From JBEKTY01 sp049515555 (GTDB lineage Bacteria; Planctomycetota; Planctomycetia; Pirellulales; Thermoguttaceae), in the NCBI GenBank assembly GCA_049515555.1, contig JBEKTY010000033.1, positions 1 through 64,000 of the forward strand: DNA of 64,000 nt, written 5' to 3'. Positions 25,601 to 33,044 of this stretch are shown in pieces. The translations under genes were made by a program, and so were the position numbers. Below the pieces are notes generated by a model, which saw only the letters and a list, made by a program, of their open reading frames with translations, was not told the origin of the DNA and searched no databases. The stretch's first letter is position 1. The number at the start of each line of letters is the position of its first letter.

Positions 25601-27386
25601 CACTGCGCTCCCGGCCGACTTGCCCTACACCATTACGGCCAGCGCCGCGGTGGGCGCGGGCCTGGGCAACTACGATATCACCTACGTCGCCGGCAGCCTG
25701 ACGGTCACAAAGGCGACCCTGACCGTGACCGCCAACAGCACCAGCAAGACGTACGGCCAGGCCGTCACGCTTGCCGCCTCCACGTTCAGCACCAGCGGCC
25801 TGCTCAACGGCGACAAGGTGACTGGCGTGACTCTCACCTGCAACGGGCTGGCGGCCACCGCAGCCGCGACCGGCTCGCCGTACTCGATCGTGCCCAGCGC
25901 CGCGGTGGGCACGGGCCTGGTCAACTACAATATCACCTACGTCGCCGGCAGCCTCACGGTCAACAAGGCGGCCCTGACGGTGACCGCCAACAGCAGCAGC
26001 AAGACGTACGGCCAGACCGTGACCTTGTCGGGCAGCAAGTACACCACCAGCGGCCTGCTCAATAGCGACACGGTGACGGGTGCGACCTTGACCAGCCCTG
26101 GAGCGGCGGCCACCGCGACCGTGGCCGGCTCACCTTACACAATTACGCCCAGCGCGGCGGTGGGCGCGGGCCTGGTCAACTACAATATCACCTATATCGC
26201 CGGCAGCCTCACGGTCAACAAGGCGGCCCTGACCGTAACCGCCGACAGCACCAGCAAGACGTACGGCCAGAGCGTAACGCTTTCGGGCACGGCGTTTACG
26301 ACCAAGGGCCTGGTCAATAGCGACACGGTGACGGGTGCGACGCTGACCAGCCCCGGCGCGGCGGCCACCGCAAGCGTGGCCGGCTCGCCGTACCCGATTA
26401 CGCCCAGCGCCGCGGTGGGCACGGGCCTGGGCAACTACAATATCAGCTACGTCGCCGGCAGCCTTACGGTCAACAAGGCGACGCTGACGGCCACCGTCAC
26501 AGCCAAGAGCAGGAGCTACGACGGGACCACGACGGCGACGGTTTCGGGCCCGCTCAAAGGCGTGATCGGAAAGGACCTTGTGAGCCTGGTTAGCACCGCA
26601 TCTTTCAGCGACAAGAACGTGGGGCTGAACAAAGTGGTGACCGGGCTGACTCTGACGGGCAGCGGCGCGGCCAACTACAAGCTCTCCAGCACCACGGTTG
26701 CCACGACTGCCCGTATCACGCCTGCGCCCTTGACGATCAACGCCGACCGCGAGACCAAGGTTTACGGTCAGGCCGATCCGGCGCTTACCTACAAGATCTC
26801 CAAGGGCATCCTTTTCAGCGGCGACAGCCTAGGCGGCCAACTGAGCCGGAAGCCCGGCGAAAAGCCGGGCACGTACGCCATCCAAGTGGGGACACTGTCG
26901 GCGGGCGGCAACTATGCGATCGTGTTCAAGGGTAGTACCCTGGCGATCGCCAAGGACGCCACCACGATGGCGCTCACCGCCTCAGCCGATCCTTGCACGG
27001 TTGGTCAGGGCGTGACTTTCAAGGTTGTGGTCAGCGCCAACCCGCCCGTCGGCATCCCTTCGGTGCCCGGCGCGCCTACCGGGACGGTGCAGTTCTTTAT
27101 CGACAACAAGAAGTTCGGCGGTCCAATTGCGTTGGGTGCCGATGGTAGCGCCACCACGACTTCGGTTGTGTGGTCTACGGCCGGCGCGCACACGATCAGC
27201 GCATCGTACCGCGGCGACAAGACATTCGCCGGCAGCAGCGGCACCTTGGGGCAGACGGTGAGCGCGGCGGAGATCAGAGCGCCTCTCGGCGGAAGTCTGT
27301 CGCCAGCAGCGATCAGGTCGTTGCCGACCGGGGATTCGATCCGCTCGCGCACTACTGATGCCGCGCTCCTGGCCCTGCTGGATTAG
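22689..27386 (+). CDS. Giant secreted NHL-like repeat protein with Ig-like and MBG domains (LEPR-xLL export motif)
   Basis: A 1,565-aa surface or secreted protein. A basic N-terminus carries the planctomycete export motif FEWLEDRRLLS at residues 31-41. Eighteen beta-propeller-type repeats (GLAFDAAGNLYVANxx..ISKVTPAGVVSTFVSSG) span about residues 95-825. Then come a Big_3-type Ig domain (TASVTSDNPSGSTYGQSVTF), four MBG-type domains (LTVTANSTSKTYGQ), a YDG domain (TAKSRSYDGTTTATV), a further MBG domain and a second Ig domain (VGQGVTFKVVVSAN). The C-terminus is ADAALLALLD-like. ATG 22689 has CAGGAG 8 nt upstream. The role is probably adhesive or carbohydrate-binding; no catalytic residues are apparent. 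Confidence 0.85.
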   Translation: MFRGSSSQALRAKRGKARRAGQPNRRRRGGFEWLEDRRLLSTAAQIQAPADIPAAAQHAVASMASASPAVVARSGAAAAAGPAGSKSPAVSLFVSGFALSGGLAFDAAGNLYVGSGNGILKVTPAGATSIFASGLSGAEGLAFDAAGNLFVTNGGIAGVIYKVTPAGVVSTFVSSGLEAPQGLAFDAAGNLYVANNDLNTICKVTPTGVVSTFVSAGLDGPEALAFDTAGNLYVSNEVAAGTISEVTPTGTVSTFVSVGAYGPDGLAFDAAGNLYLADSGGYTISAVTPTGAVSTFASSGIFAPAGLAFDAAGNLFVANSTKNTISEITPAGAVSNFIGSPLDIPDSLAFDSAGNLYVANPGGAVGGSIYEASPAGAVSSFVGSPLDNPEGLAFDAAGNLYVANYYGTISKVTPAGVVTNFVSGLFMTTGLAFDAAGNLYVADEGGVAKVTPAGAISTFVDRGSSGPNALAFDAAGNLYVGSGNGVLKVTPAGAVSTFVASGIPAPAGLTFDAKGDLYVANSGATTIFKVTPAGAVSTFASSGGLFTPAGMAFDAAGNLYVANSENGTISKVTPAGVVSNFVSSGLFEPMGLAFDSAGNLCVANMSAGTISKVTPTGAVSTFVSSGGLFTPAGMAFDAAGNLYVANNETNTISEITPAGAISTFVSSGLDFPQGLAFDAAGNLYVANNNGTTISEVTPAGVVSTFASGLYEPGYLAFDAAGNLYISECVRDSIIKVTPAGVVSTFVGGFNDGLDDPAGLAFDAAGNLYVANKVPTAVDTISKVTPAGVVSAFVSNGLDEPDGLAFDAAGNLYVANSGSNTVAEVMIAAQKTTASVTSDNPSGSTYGQSVTFTAAVTPASGPTGTVQFQVDGTDVGSPVTLVNGTASYSTAALTAGSHAITAVYSGDGTFTGSTAPAITQTVATAALTVTANSTSKTYGQSVTFKGTEFSTSGLVNGDKVTSVTLSSPGAVATALPADLPYTITASAAVGAGLGNYDITYVAGSLTVTKATLTVTANSTSKTYGQAVTLAASTFSTSGLLNGDKVTGVTLTCNGLAATAAATGSPYSIVPSAAVGTGLVNYNITYVAGSLTVNKAALTVTANSSSKTYGQTVTLSGSKYTTSGLLNSDTVTGATLTSPGAAATATVAGSPYTITPSAAVGAGLVNYNITYIAGSLTVNKAALTVTADSTSKTYGQSVTLSGTAFTTKGLVNSDTVTGATLTSPGAAATASVAGSPYPITPSAAVGTGLGNYNISYVAGSLTVNKATLTATVTAKSRSYDGTTTATVSGPLKGVIGKDLVSLVSTASFSDKNVGLNKVVTGLTLTGSGAANYKLSSTTVATTARITPAPLTINADRETKVYGQADPALTYKISKGILFSGDSLGGQLSRKPGEKPGTYAIQVGTLSAGGNYAIVFKGSTLAIAKDATTMALTASADPCTVGQGVTFKVVVSANPPVGIPSVPGAPTGTVQFFIDNKKFGGPIALGADGSATTTSVVWSTAGAHTISASYRGDKTFAGSSGTLGQTVSAAEIRAPLGGSLSPAAIRSLPTGDSIRSRTTDAALLALLD
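22975..25165 (+). repeat. About 120-bp coding repeats, 18 NHL-like units
   Basis: Each unit carries a nearly identical CTGGCCTTCGACGCCGCCGG core followed by a variable loop and a conserved AAGGTGACGCCCGC stretch. Eighteen units equal three six-bladed propellers, though the grouping is inferred. Confidence 0.8.
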
Positions 27387-27408
27387 GGACCGCGCGGCGG
27401 GCATTTGA

Positions 27409-27556
27409 ACCACGAAGGCACGAAGGTATAAAGCCAGTCTCGGGCCTTTGTGCCTTGGTGGTAAGACGCCCTCACCCTGCCCTCTCCCGGAGGGAGAGGG
27501 TACCACGGTTCCATCCCTCATCCCTCGCCCCTCCGCCCTCATCCCTCGCCCCTCAC
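27409..27556. repeat. Cluster of three stacked repeat families
   Basis: First, ACCACGAAGGCACGAAGG (27409-27426) faces CCTTTGTGCCTTGGTGGT (27445-27462). Second, the palindrome CCTCTCCCGGAGGGAGAGG is at 27481-27499. Third, CCCTCATCCCTCGCC tandem units run 27516-27556 into the 3' end of the kinase gene. This fills the whole spacer between two convergent genes and may serve in transcription termination. Confidence 0.8.
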
Positions 27557-30500
27557 CCCTTCTTCTTTAGCGCCGCCAGCGGCAGTTGATCGCCGAAGGG
27601 CCACTCGCTGTCGGACAGGGCGCGGTCGTCGCCGCTGGGGCGGGACATCGTGTCGGACCACGACAGCTCGATCGACCGGCCGGCTTGCAGCTCCTCTTTG
27701 ACGAGCTTGACCAGCGCGTCGTCCAGGTGCAGCGACTTGCCGCGGGAGGCCGCTTCCTTGACCTGTTGCCGCGTCAGCTCCAAGGGGATCAGCTTGCCGC
27801 CGCGGCCGTCCTGGGGCAGGAAGATCGCAAAATTCTGTTTCGCCGCGAAAAGGAACAGCAGCAGGGTCACCCGCCGCGACCGGAGTTGCTCCTGCTGTTG
27901 GACCATGCGGGATGCCAGGAGGTAATGGGCCATTTGCACCAGGTCGGCCCGGTCGCAGGAGCGGATCGCCAGCTCGTAGTACCGGCGGAGGAAAGGCCGC
28001 ATGTCGCCGCGGCCCCTGAAGGTCTCCAGGAGCGGGTCGAGATACTTCAGATCGCGGCTGGCCGACGGCGCGTCGTTGGCCTCCAAGTCCGAGGCCAGCA
28101 GCAGCTCGGCCGCGAACAATTGCAGCTCCAGCGTCTCGCGGCGGCCGCGGTCGGTGTAGTTGGGATTGAGCCGGAACTGGTCGAGGAAGGCGCGAAGGGC
28201 CTTCTGGCCGTCGCCCGGGCCTTGCTCCTTGAGCCGCAGCACGGCGTCCGCCACCTGGCGGGCCAGACCGCTCCGCTGCCGATCAGTCCCCAGGATCTCC
28301 TTCTTGCCGGCGTCGAGCTCGGCCAGGACCTTGCGGGCCTCGGCCGGCTGGCCGTGCAGGGCCTGGGCGATGGCCAGCTTGCAGGACATGACGAGGGCGG
28401 TCCCCAGATCGGTGGCCGCCCGCCGGGCCTTCTCGTACAGCGCGCAGGCCTGGGCCAGGTTGACCGGCTGGCCGGAGGCGGCGCCGCAGTACAGCTCGCA
28501 GTCGGCCCAGCGCTCCATCGAGTTCGTCCAGCGGTCGCGGAGATCGTACATAAACTGCCGCCCGCCGAGGGGCGTCTGGCGGTGCCCGGCCTCGTCCAGG
28601 GCGGCCTTCACCTCCTCGACCAGGGCCTGGTACAGCCGGCGGGCGGCCTCCACGTTGCCGCGGTAGCGCTCGGTCATGGCCAGGCCGTGGCGATCGTGGA
28701 ACAGGTGGATCGTGGCGAAGGGGTTTTTTTCGCGCTGATTGATCCAGCGGATGTTGTACGCCTCGTGGAACTCCTTGGCGGCCTCCTCGACCTTCCACTG
28801 GTCCATCAGGCTCCAGGCGTAGCGCTCGGCGACGTGGGCGGCCAGGGGGTGGCTCCGCTTGCCGGCCTCGGACGCCGCCAAAATGCGTTTGGCAGAGAGG
28901 AAGCGATGGTCCTGGTACTCGCCGGCGGTGGTGGCCCCGGCGGCGGCCGCGTCGCCGCAGGCGGTGAGGGTCTCGACGCGGAACAGGGGCGGCAGCCCGG
29001 GCACGGCCAGGGCCTGGTCGAAGCAGCGCACGGCCTCCTTCTGGTTGTCGAGCACTTCGGCGTGCAGGCGGGCCAGGTCGGCCAGGCACAAGGCCCGCAA
29101 GGGCGGCGCCGGCCCGGCGGCCGGCAGGTACGCCGCCAGGGCCTCGTCGTAGCTCTTCTTGGCCGCTTCGGCCATCGGCCGATCGTTGGCCAGCGCCGCC
29201 GCCCCGTGCTCGAGCACGGCCAGCGTGTGCCGCTGTAGCGCCGGCCAGGCGCCGGCCGGCTGGTCGCCCGGCCCCCGGCCTGCGGTCTGACGCCGGATAC
29301 TTTGGGTGAGCGATTGGGCCAATTGCTGGTCGTCCAGCCGGCTCTCGGCCAGCGCTTTGAGCTCGTCCAGCAGCCGGCCCTGGTCCGGCGATAGCCCACT
29401 GCGGACGCGCTCGGTCACGTCCCACAACCAGCGCTGGACCTCGGCCACGTTCGGGTCGAGGTATTCCGCGGGGGTATTGGCCAGCAAGGCCAGCGGATCG
29501 GGGTCCGGCTCGACACCAGCGGCCACCGCCTGCCGCACGAAGGGCACGAACCAGGGTATCTCGTCGAACCACCACTCGCCGTTCAGGCCCGGCAGGAGGG
29601 CCAGTTCCAGCGCGAGCTTTTGGCGATCCAAGGCCGGCGGCGGGGCCGGGAGGATCGGCGCCGGCCGGTTGCCGCGCGTGCCCAGCCACACCCCAAAGCC
29701 GACCGCCAGGGCCAGCGCCACTGCGCCCGAGACGAGCGGGCCGGCCCGCCGGTACCACGGCCGGGGCCCTTCGCGACGGGTGCTGGCGGCCTTGGGCCCG
29801 ATAGTCTGGCGGCCCGCGGCACTGCGCTTTGCCGACTGGCGGGCCGCCGATTGGCGGGCAAGCCGCCCGGCCGTATCCGGGTCGTAGCCCTCGATGTCCA
29901 AGAGGCCGCCCAGCGTTACCTGGTCGGCGACCTCATGGGCGGCAACCAGCCCGGCCAGCTCGCTGGCATCGGCCAACGGCTCCAGCGCCTGGGCCACCTC
30001 GCCCGGCGACGCAAACCGGTCCGCCGGCTCCTTGGCCATCATGTGCGTCAGCAATTGATCGAGCTCAGGCGGGCAATCGGGGCGATAGGCCGCCAGCGAC
30101 GGGATGGGTGCCACCACGTGGGCCATCAGCTTCTTGCGGTTGCTGTCGTAGGCCTTCCCGCCGTAGGGCGGTTGGCCGGCCAGCAGGAAGAACAGCGTGC
30201 AGCCGAGGCTGTAAATGTCGGCCCGAATGTCCACGCTCCCCGAACTCTCCCATTGTTCCGGGGCCATGTAATCGACGGTGCCCATCGTGACCCCCGCGCG
30301 GGTCAGCTCGCTGGACTGCTGATCGGGCTGGCCGCGCTCGGCGTGGAACTTGGCCAGGCCCAGGTCCAGCAGCTTGACGGTCCCCGCGCGGCTGAGCATC
30401 AAGTTGGCCGGCTTGATGTCGCGATGGACGAGTTGATGCTGGTGGGCGTGCTCCAGGCCCAGGGCCGCCTGGTGGATCACGGCGCAGGCGGCACCCACGC

Positions 30501-31113
30501 TCAGCGGCTGCGGGGGGCGGTCCGGCGGGCAGACTAGGTGCTGCAAGTCGATGCCGTCGACGTACTCCATCACCAGGAATTGGGCGCCGCCGGCCTCGCC
30601 CGCGTTGTAGGCCCGCACGATGTTCGCATGGTCCAGCGCACCGATCGACTGCATCTCGCGGCGGAAGCGGGCCACGGCCTGCGAATCGTCCAAGTACCGC
30701 TCGGGCAGCACCTTGACCGCCACGGTCTGATTCAAGTACACCTGCCGGGCCTTGTAGACCACGCCCATCCCGCCCTGGCCCAGCTCGTCCAGAAGCTCGT
30801 AATCGCCCAGCCGGCGGTTCTTCACCACGCGGCGGAACACGGCCTCGACCAGATCGGCCTGCTCCGCGAAGCGACGGCAGAAGTCTTCCAGCCGCAGGAA
30901 CTCGCCGGCCCGCTGCCGGCAGTCCAACTCGATCTCCAGCAACTCGCCCAGCAGGCGGGGGCGCTGCTCGGGCGGCGTCTGGGCCAGGATGTCTTCGATC
31001 TGGATCCGCGGGCCGGCCCGCCACGCCCGCTCGAACCGGTCGCAGGCCTCGTCGATCCGGCCGCTCAAGGGGCTCTGCGGGTCGTTGGGCGGCTGCCCGG
31101 CGGATTGGCTCAC
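27553..31113 (-). CDS. Membrane-anchored Ser/Thr protein kinase with TPR-like sensor region
   Basis: A 1,186-aa Hanks-type kinase. Before the kinase lies a planctomycete helical region (RIDEACDRFERAWRAG). The kinase domain (about 110-390) has GQGGMGVVY, K134 in VAVKVL, D232 in HRDIKPANL, LLDLGLAKF in place of DFG, and APEQWESSG. A membrane helix (AGPLVSGAVALALAVGFGVW, about residues 455-475) is followed by a long extracytoplasmic or helical TPR-like region. The GTG start at 31113 overlaps the cyclase stop as GTGA. The DFG-to-DLG change is tolerated in many bacterial kinases, so activity is plausible. The coupling suggests that cyclase and kinase act in one pathway. Confidence 0.88.
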   Translation of the reverse strand: MSQSAGQPPNDPQSPLSGRIDEACDRFERAWRAGPRIQIEDILAQTPPEQRPRLLGELLEIELDCRQRAGEFLRLEDFCRRFAEQADLVEAVFRRVVKNRRLGDYELLDELGQGGMGVVYKARQVYLNQTVAVKVLPERYLDDSQAVARFRREMQSIGALDHANIVRAYNAGEAGGAQFLVMEYVDGIDLQHLVCPPDRPPQPLSVGAACAVIHQAALGLEHAHQHQLVHRDIKPANLMLSRAGTVKLLDLGLAKFHAERGQPDQQSSELTRAGVTMGTVDYMAPEQWESSGSVDIRADIYSLGCTLFFLLAGQPPYGGKAYDSNRKKLMAHVVAPIPSLAAYRPDCPPELDQLLTHMMAKEPADRFASPGEVAQALEPLADASELAGLVAAHEVADQVTLGGLLDIEGYDPDTAGRLARQSAARQSAKRSAAGRQTIGPKAASTRREGPRPWYRRAGPLVSGAVALALAVGFGVWLGTRGNRPAPILPAPPPALDRQKLALELALLPGLNGEWWFDEIPWFVPFVRQAVAAGVEPDPDPLALLANTPAEYLDPNVAEVQRWLWDVTERVRSGLSPDQGRLLDELKALAESRLDDQQLAQSLTQSIRRQTAGRGPGDQPAGAWPALQRHTLAVLEHGAAALANDRPMAEAAKKSYDEALAAYLPAAGPAPPLRALCLADLARLHAEVLDNQKEAVRCFDQALAVPGLPPLFRVETLTACGDAAAAGATTAGEYQDHRFLSAKRILAASEAGKRSHPLAAHVAERYAWSLMDQWKVEEAAKEFHEAYNIRWINQREKNPFATIHLFHDRHGLAMTERYRGNVEAARRLYQALVEEVKAALDEAGHRQTPLGGRQFMYDLRDRWTNSMERWADCELYCGAASGQPVNLAQACALYEKARRAATDLGTALVMSCKLAIAQALHGQPAEARKVLAELDAGKKEILGTDRQRSGLARQVADAVLRLKEQGPGDGQKALRAFLDQFRLNPNYTDRGRRETLELQLFAAELLLASDLEANDAPSASRDLKYLDPLLETFRGRGDMRPFLRRYYELAIRSCDRADLVQMAHYLLASRMVQQQEQLRSRRVTLLLFLFAAKQNFAIFLPQDGRGGKLIPLELTRQQVKEAASRGKSLHLDDALVKLVKEELQAGRSIELSWSDTMSRPSGDDRALSDSEWPFGDQLPLAALKKKG

Positions 31114-32822
31114 GGCAGCTCCTCCCGGGGCGGCGTGGCACGCAGCACGCGGTACGGGCGGATGCTGTGCCGTTTCCCCCGCAGTTGGACCTCGCCCAGC
31201 GGCTCGCACTCGAAGTGATCCTTGACCAGCTCCCACGTCGCCGGGCCGACCACGGTCTGCCCCGGCTGGGCCACGGCCGCCTCCAGCCGGCTGGCCACGT
31301 TCACCGTATCGCCGATGGCCGTGTAGGTGCGGTGGACGGGCGAGCCCATGTCGCCGGCGATCACCCGCCCGGAATTGATGCCGATTCGCATTTGCAAGGC
31401 GGGTGCGGCCGGCCGGGCCCGGTTGCAGTCTGCCAGCCGCTCGTGCATCGCCAGCGCGGTCCGCACGGCCCGCAGGGCATGATCCTCCTGCCGCAGCGGC
31501 GCCCCGAAGATGGCCATCACCGCGTCGCCGATGTACTTGTCCAGCGTGCCGTCGTGCGCGAATACGGCCGCCACGAGCTGCTCGAACACGGTGTTGAGCA
31601 GCTCGGCGACCTCGGCGGCGCCCATGCTCTCGGCCAGGGCCGTGAAGCCCGCCAGATCGGCGAACAGCACGCTGGCGTCGTATTCCTCGGCCAGCATGTC
31701 GCCTTCCCGCGGGCGGTCCTGCTTGAGAATCTGCTCCACGACGCGGGGCGAGTTGTAGCGGGCCAGGCGGTCGCGCATGGCCCGCTCGCGGGCCACGTCG
31801 TCGCGCAGCGCCATCTGCACCATGCCGCTGGCGACCATCAATCCCAGGACGGTGAGCACTTCCAGCTCGCGGCGGTCGGGCCCGCCGGCCGGCTGCCGCG
31901 AATCGACGTAGATCAGGCCCCGGATGCGGCCGGCGTGGTACAGCGGGACGCACATCGCCGCCCGGATGCCCATCTGCTGCACGCTGGCCGCGGAGCGAAA
32001 GCGCGGATCGTCGGCGGCGCTGGCCACCAGCATGGCCTGCTCGACGCGGATCGCCTCGCTGAGGATCGTGCGGCTGACGCGGAAGGGTCGATCGCCTTCG
32101 GCCGCCTTGGCGCGATAGGCCCGCGGCTCGATCTGGCCGCTGGTGTCGTCGTACAGGCAGATCACCCCCCGCTGGCCCGACAGGTGGTCGATGGTCACGC
32201 TGAGCACTTTCTGGAGCATGTCGTCCAGGCTGTCGCTGCCCAACAGGATCTCGCCCACGTGCTTGAAGAGGGCCAAGATGGGCAGGGGCGGCGGCTCGTC
32301 GAGCACGGCCGCCAAGGGATCGCTGGGCACGGGCGAGGGGGCCGGCGCACCGGCGGCCAGCCCCGCGGCGGCGGCGCCGGGCACGCGGCCCGGCCGCGCC
32401 TCGCCCAGCCGCCGCTCGAACTGCCGCAGATCGACCGTGGCCAGAATGCTCCGCTGGCCGGGCTCGTCGTACAGCACCACGCTCTGGGCCGGCCGCCGCA
32501 CCGCGCCCAGGAGCTGGAAGGTCACGACCACCGGCTCGGCGGCCGTGGGGGCCAGGGTGATCTGGTCACCGTGGTGCAGCCGCTGCTGGGCCGCAATCCC
32601 GTTAACCGCCGTGCCGCTGTGGCTGTGCAGGTCGTGGATCGCCCAGCCCTCTTCATCGCGGACGATCTCGGCGTGCTTCCGCGCTACCTCCGGCGAATCG
32701 ATCGCCAGGTCGCACACCATGCTCCGGCCGATGACCACGCGGGGCTGCTTGAACTCGCGGCGGATGGTCTGCCCCGCGAATTGGTAAACCAGCCGAAAAC
32801 CGTCGTTGACCGTGGTGCTCAC
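31110..32822 (-). CDS. FHA-GAF-adenylate/guanylate cyclase
   Basis: A 570-aa soluble class III nucleotide cyclase. The FHA phosphothreonine-binding domain (about 10-110) shows VVIGRS, RKHAEI and the HSHSGTAVNG loop. A GAF domain (about 185-345) is followed by a linker helix and the cyclase catalytic domain (about 375-560). Metal-binding aspartates lie in FADLAGFT and YIGDAVMAIFG, and the second-half motif GDTVNVASRLE is intact. The GTG start has a GAGG/AAGG-rich stretch upstream. The FHA domain suggests that it docks on a phosphorylated partner, most simply the kinase encoded immediately downstream with a 4-bp overlap. cAMP versus cGMP cannot be told from these motifs. Confidence 0.9.
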   Translation of the reverse strand: MSTTVNDGFRLVYQFAGQTIRREFKQPRVVIGRSMVCDLAIDSPEVARKHAEIVRDEEGWAIHDLHSHSGTAVNGIAAQQRLHHGDQITLAPTAAEPVVVTFQLLGAVRRPAQSVVLYDEPGQRSILATVDLRQFERRLGEARPGRVPGAAAAGLAAGAPAPSPVPSDPLAAVLDEPPPLPILALFKHVGEILLGSDSLDDMLQKVLSVTIDHLSGQRGVICLYDDTSGQIEPRAYRAKAAEGDRPFRVSRTILSEAIRVEQAMLVASAADDPRFRSAASVQQMGIRAAMCVPLYHAGRIRGLIYVDSRQPAGGPDRRELEVLTVLGLMVASGMVQMALRDDVARERAMRDRLARYNSPRVVEQILKQDRPREGDMLAEEYDASVLFADLAGFTALAESMGAAEVAELLNTVFEQLVAAVFAHDGTLDKYIGDAVMAIFGAPLRQEDHALRAVRTALAMHERLADCNRARPAAPALQMRIGINSGRVIAGDMGSPVHRTYTAIGDTVNVASRLEAAVAQPGQTVVGPATWELVKDHFECEPLGEVQLRGKRHSIRPYRVLRATPPREELP

Positions 32823-32848
32823 CAGGTGGCCTTGTTCCTCATGTCCGG

Positions 32849-33034
32849 TCCCCTCTCCCTCCGGGAGAGGGCTAGGGTGAGGGGGAGGTGTATGTTGTTC
32901 GGTGGCGCAGGGATGGGGAGGCGCGGCGGGCGCCCGTACCTCCGCGTCGCCGTGTCTCCGCGTCGAAAGGCCGGAGAGGCAAGATCCTCACCCATTTCCC
33001 CTCACCCTAACCCTCTCCCGGAGGGAGAGGGGAC
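32849..33034. repeat. Inverted pair of CCCTCTCCC palindromic repeats (BIME-like)
   Basis: The left copy (CCCCTCTCCCTCCGGGAGAG then GGCTAGGGTGAGGG, 32849-32888) and the right copy (CCCTCACCCTAACCCTCTCC then CGGAGGGAGAGGGG, 32999-33034) are mirror images. Between them lies a stretch with CCTCCGCGTCGCCGTGTCTC (about 32940), which belongs to the same unit family as the 10.5-kb array. No gene is present. Confidence 0.85.
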
Positions 33035-33044
33035 CATTGGCCCA

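Noticed and set aside
27025..27352. Small frames near the end of the NHL/MBG gene
   Set aside because: They are out-of-frame shadows of the Ig-like domain coding region.
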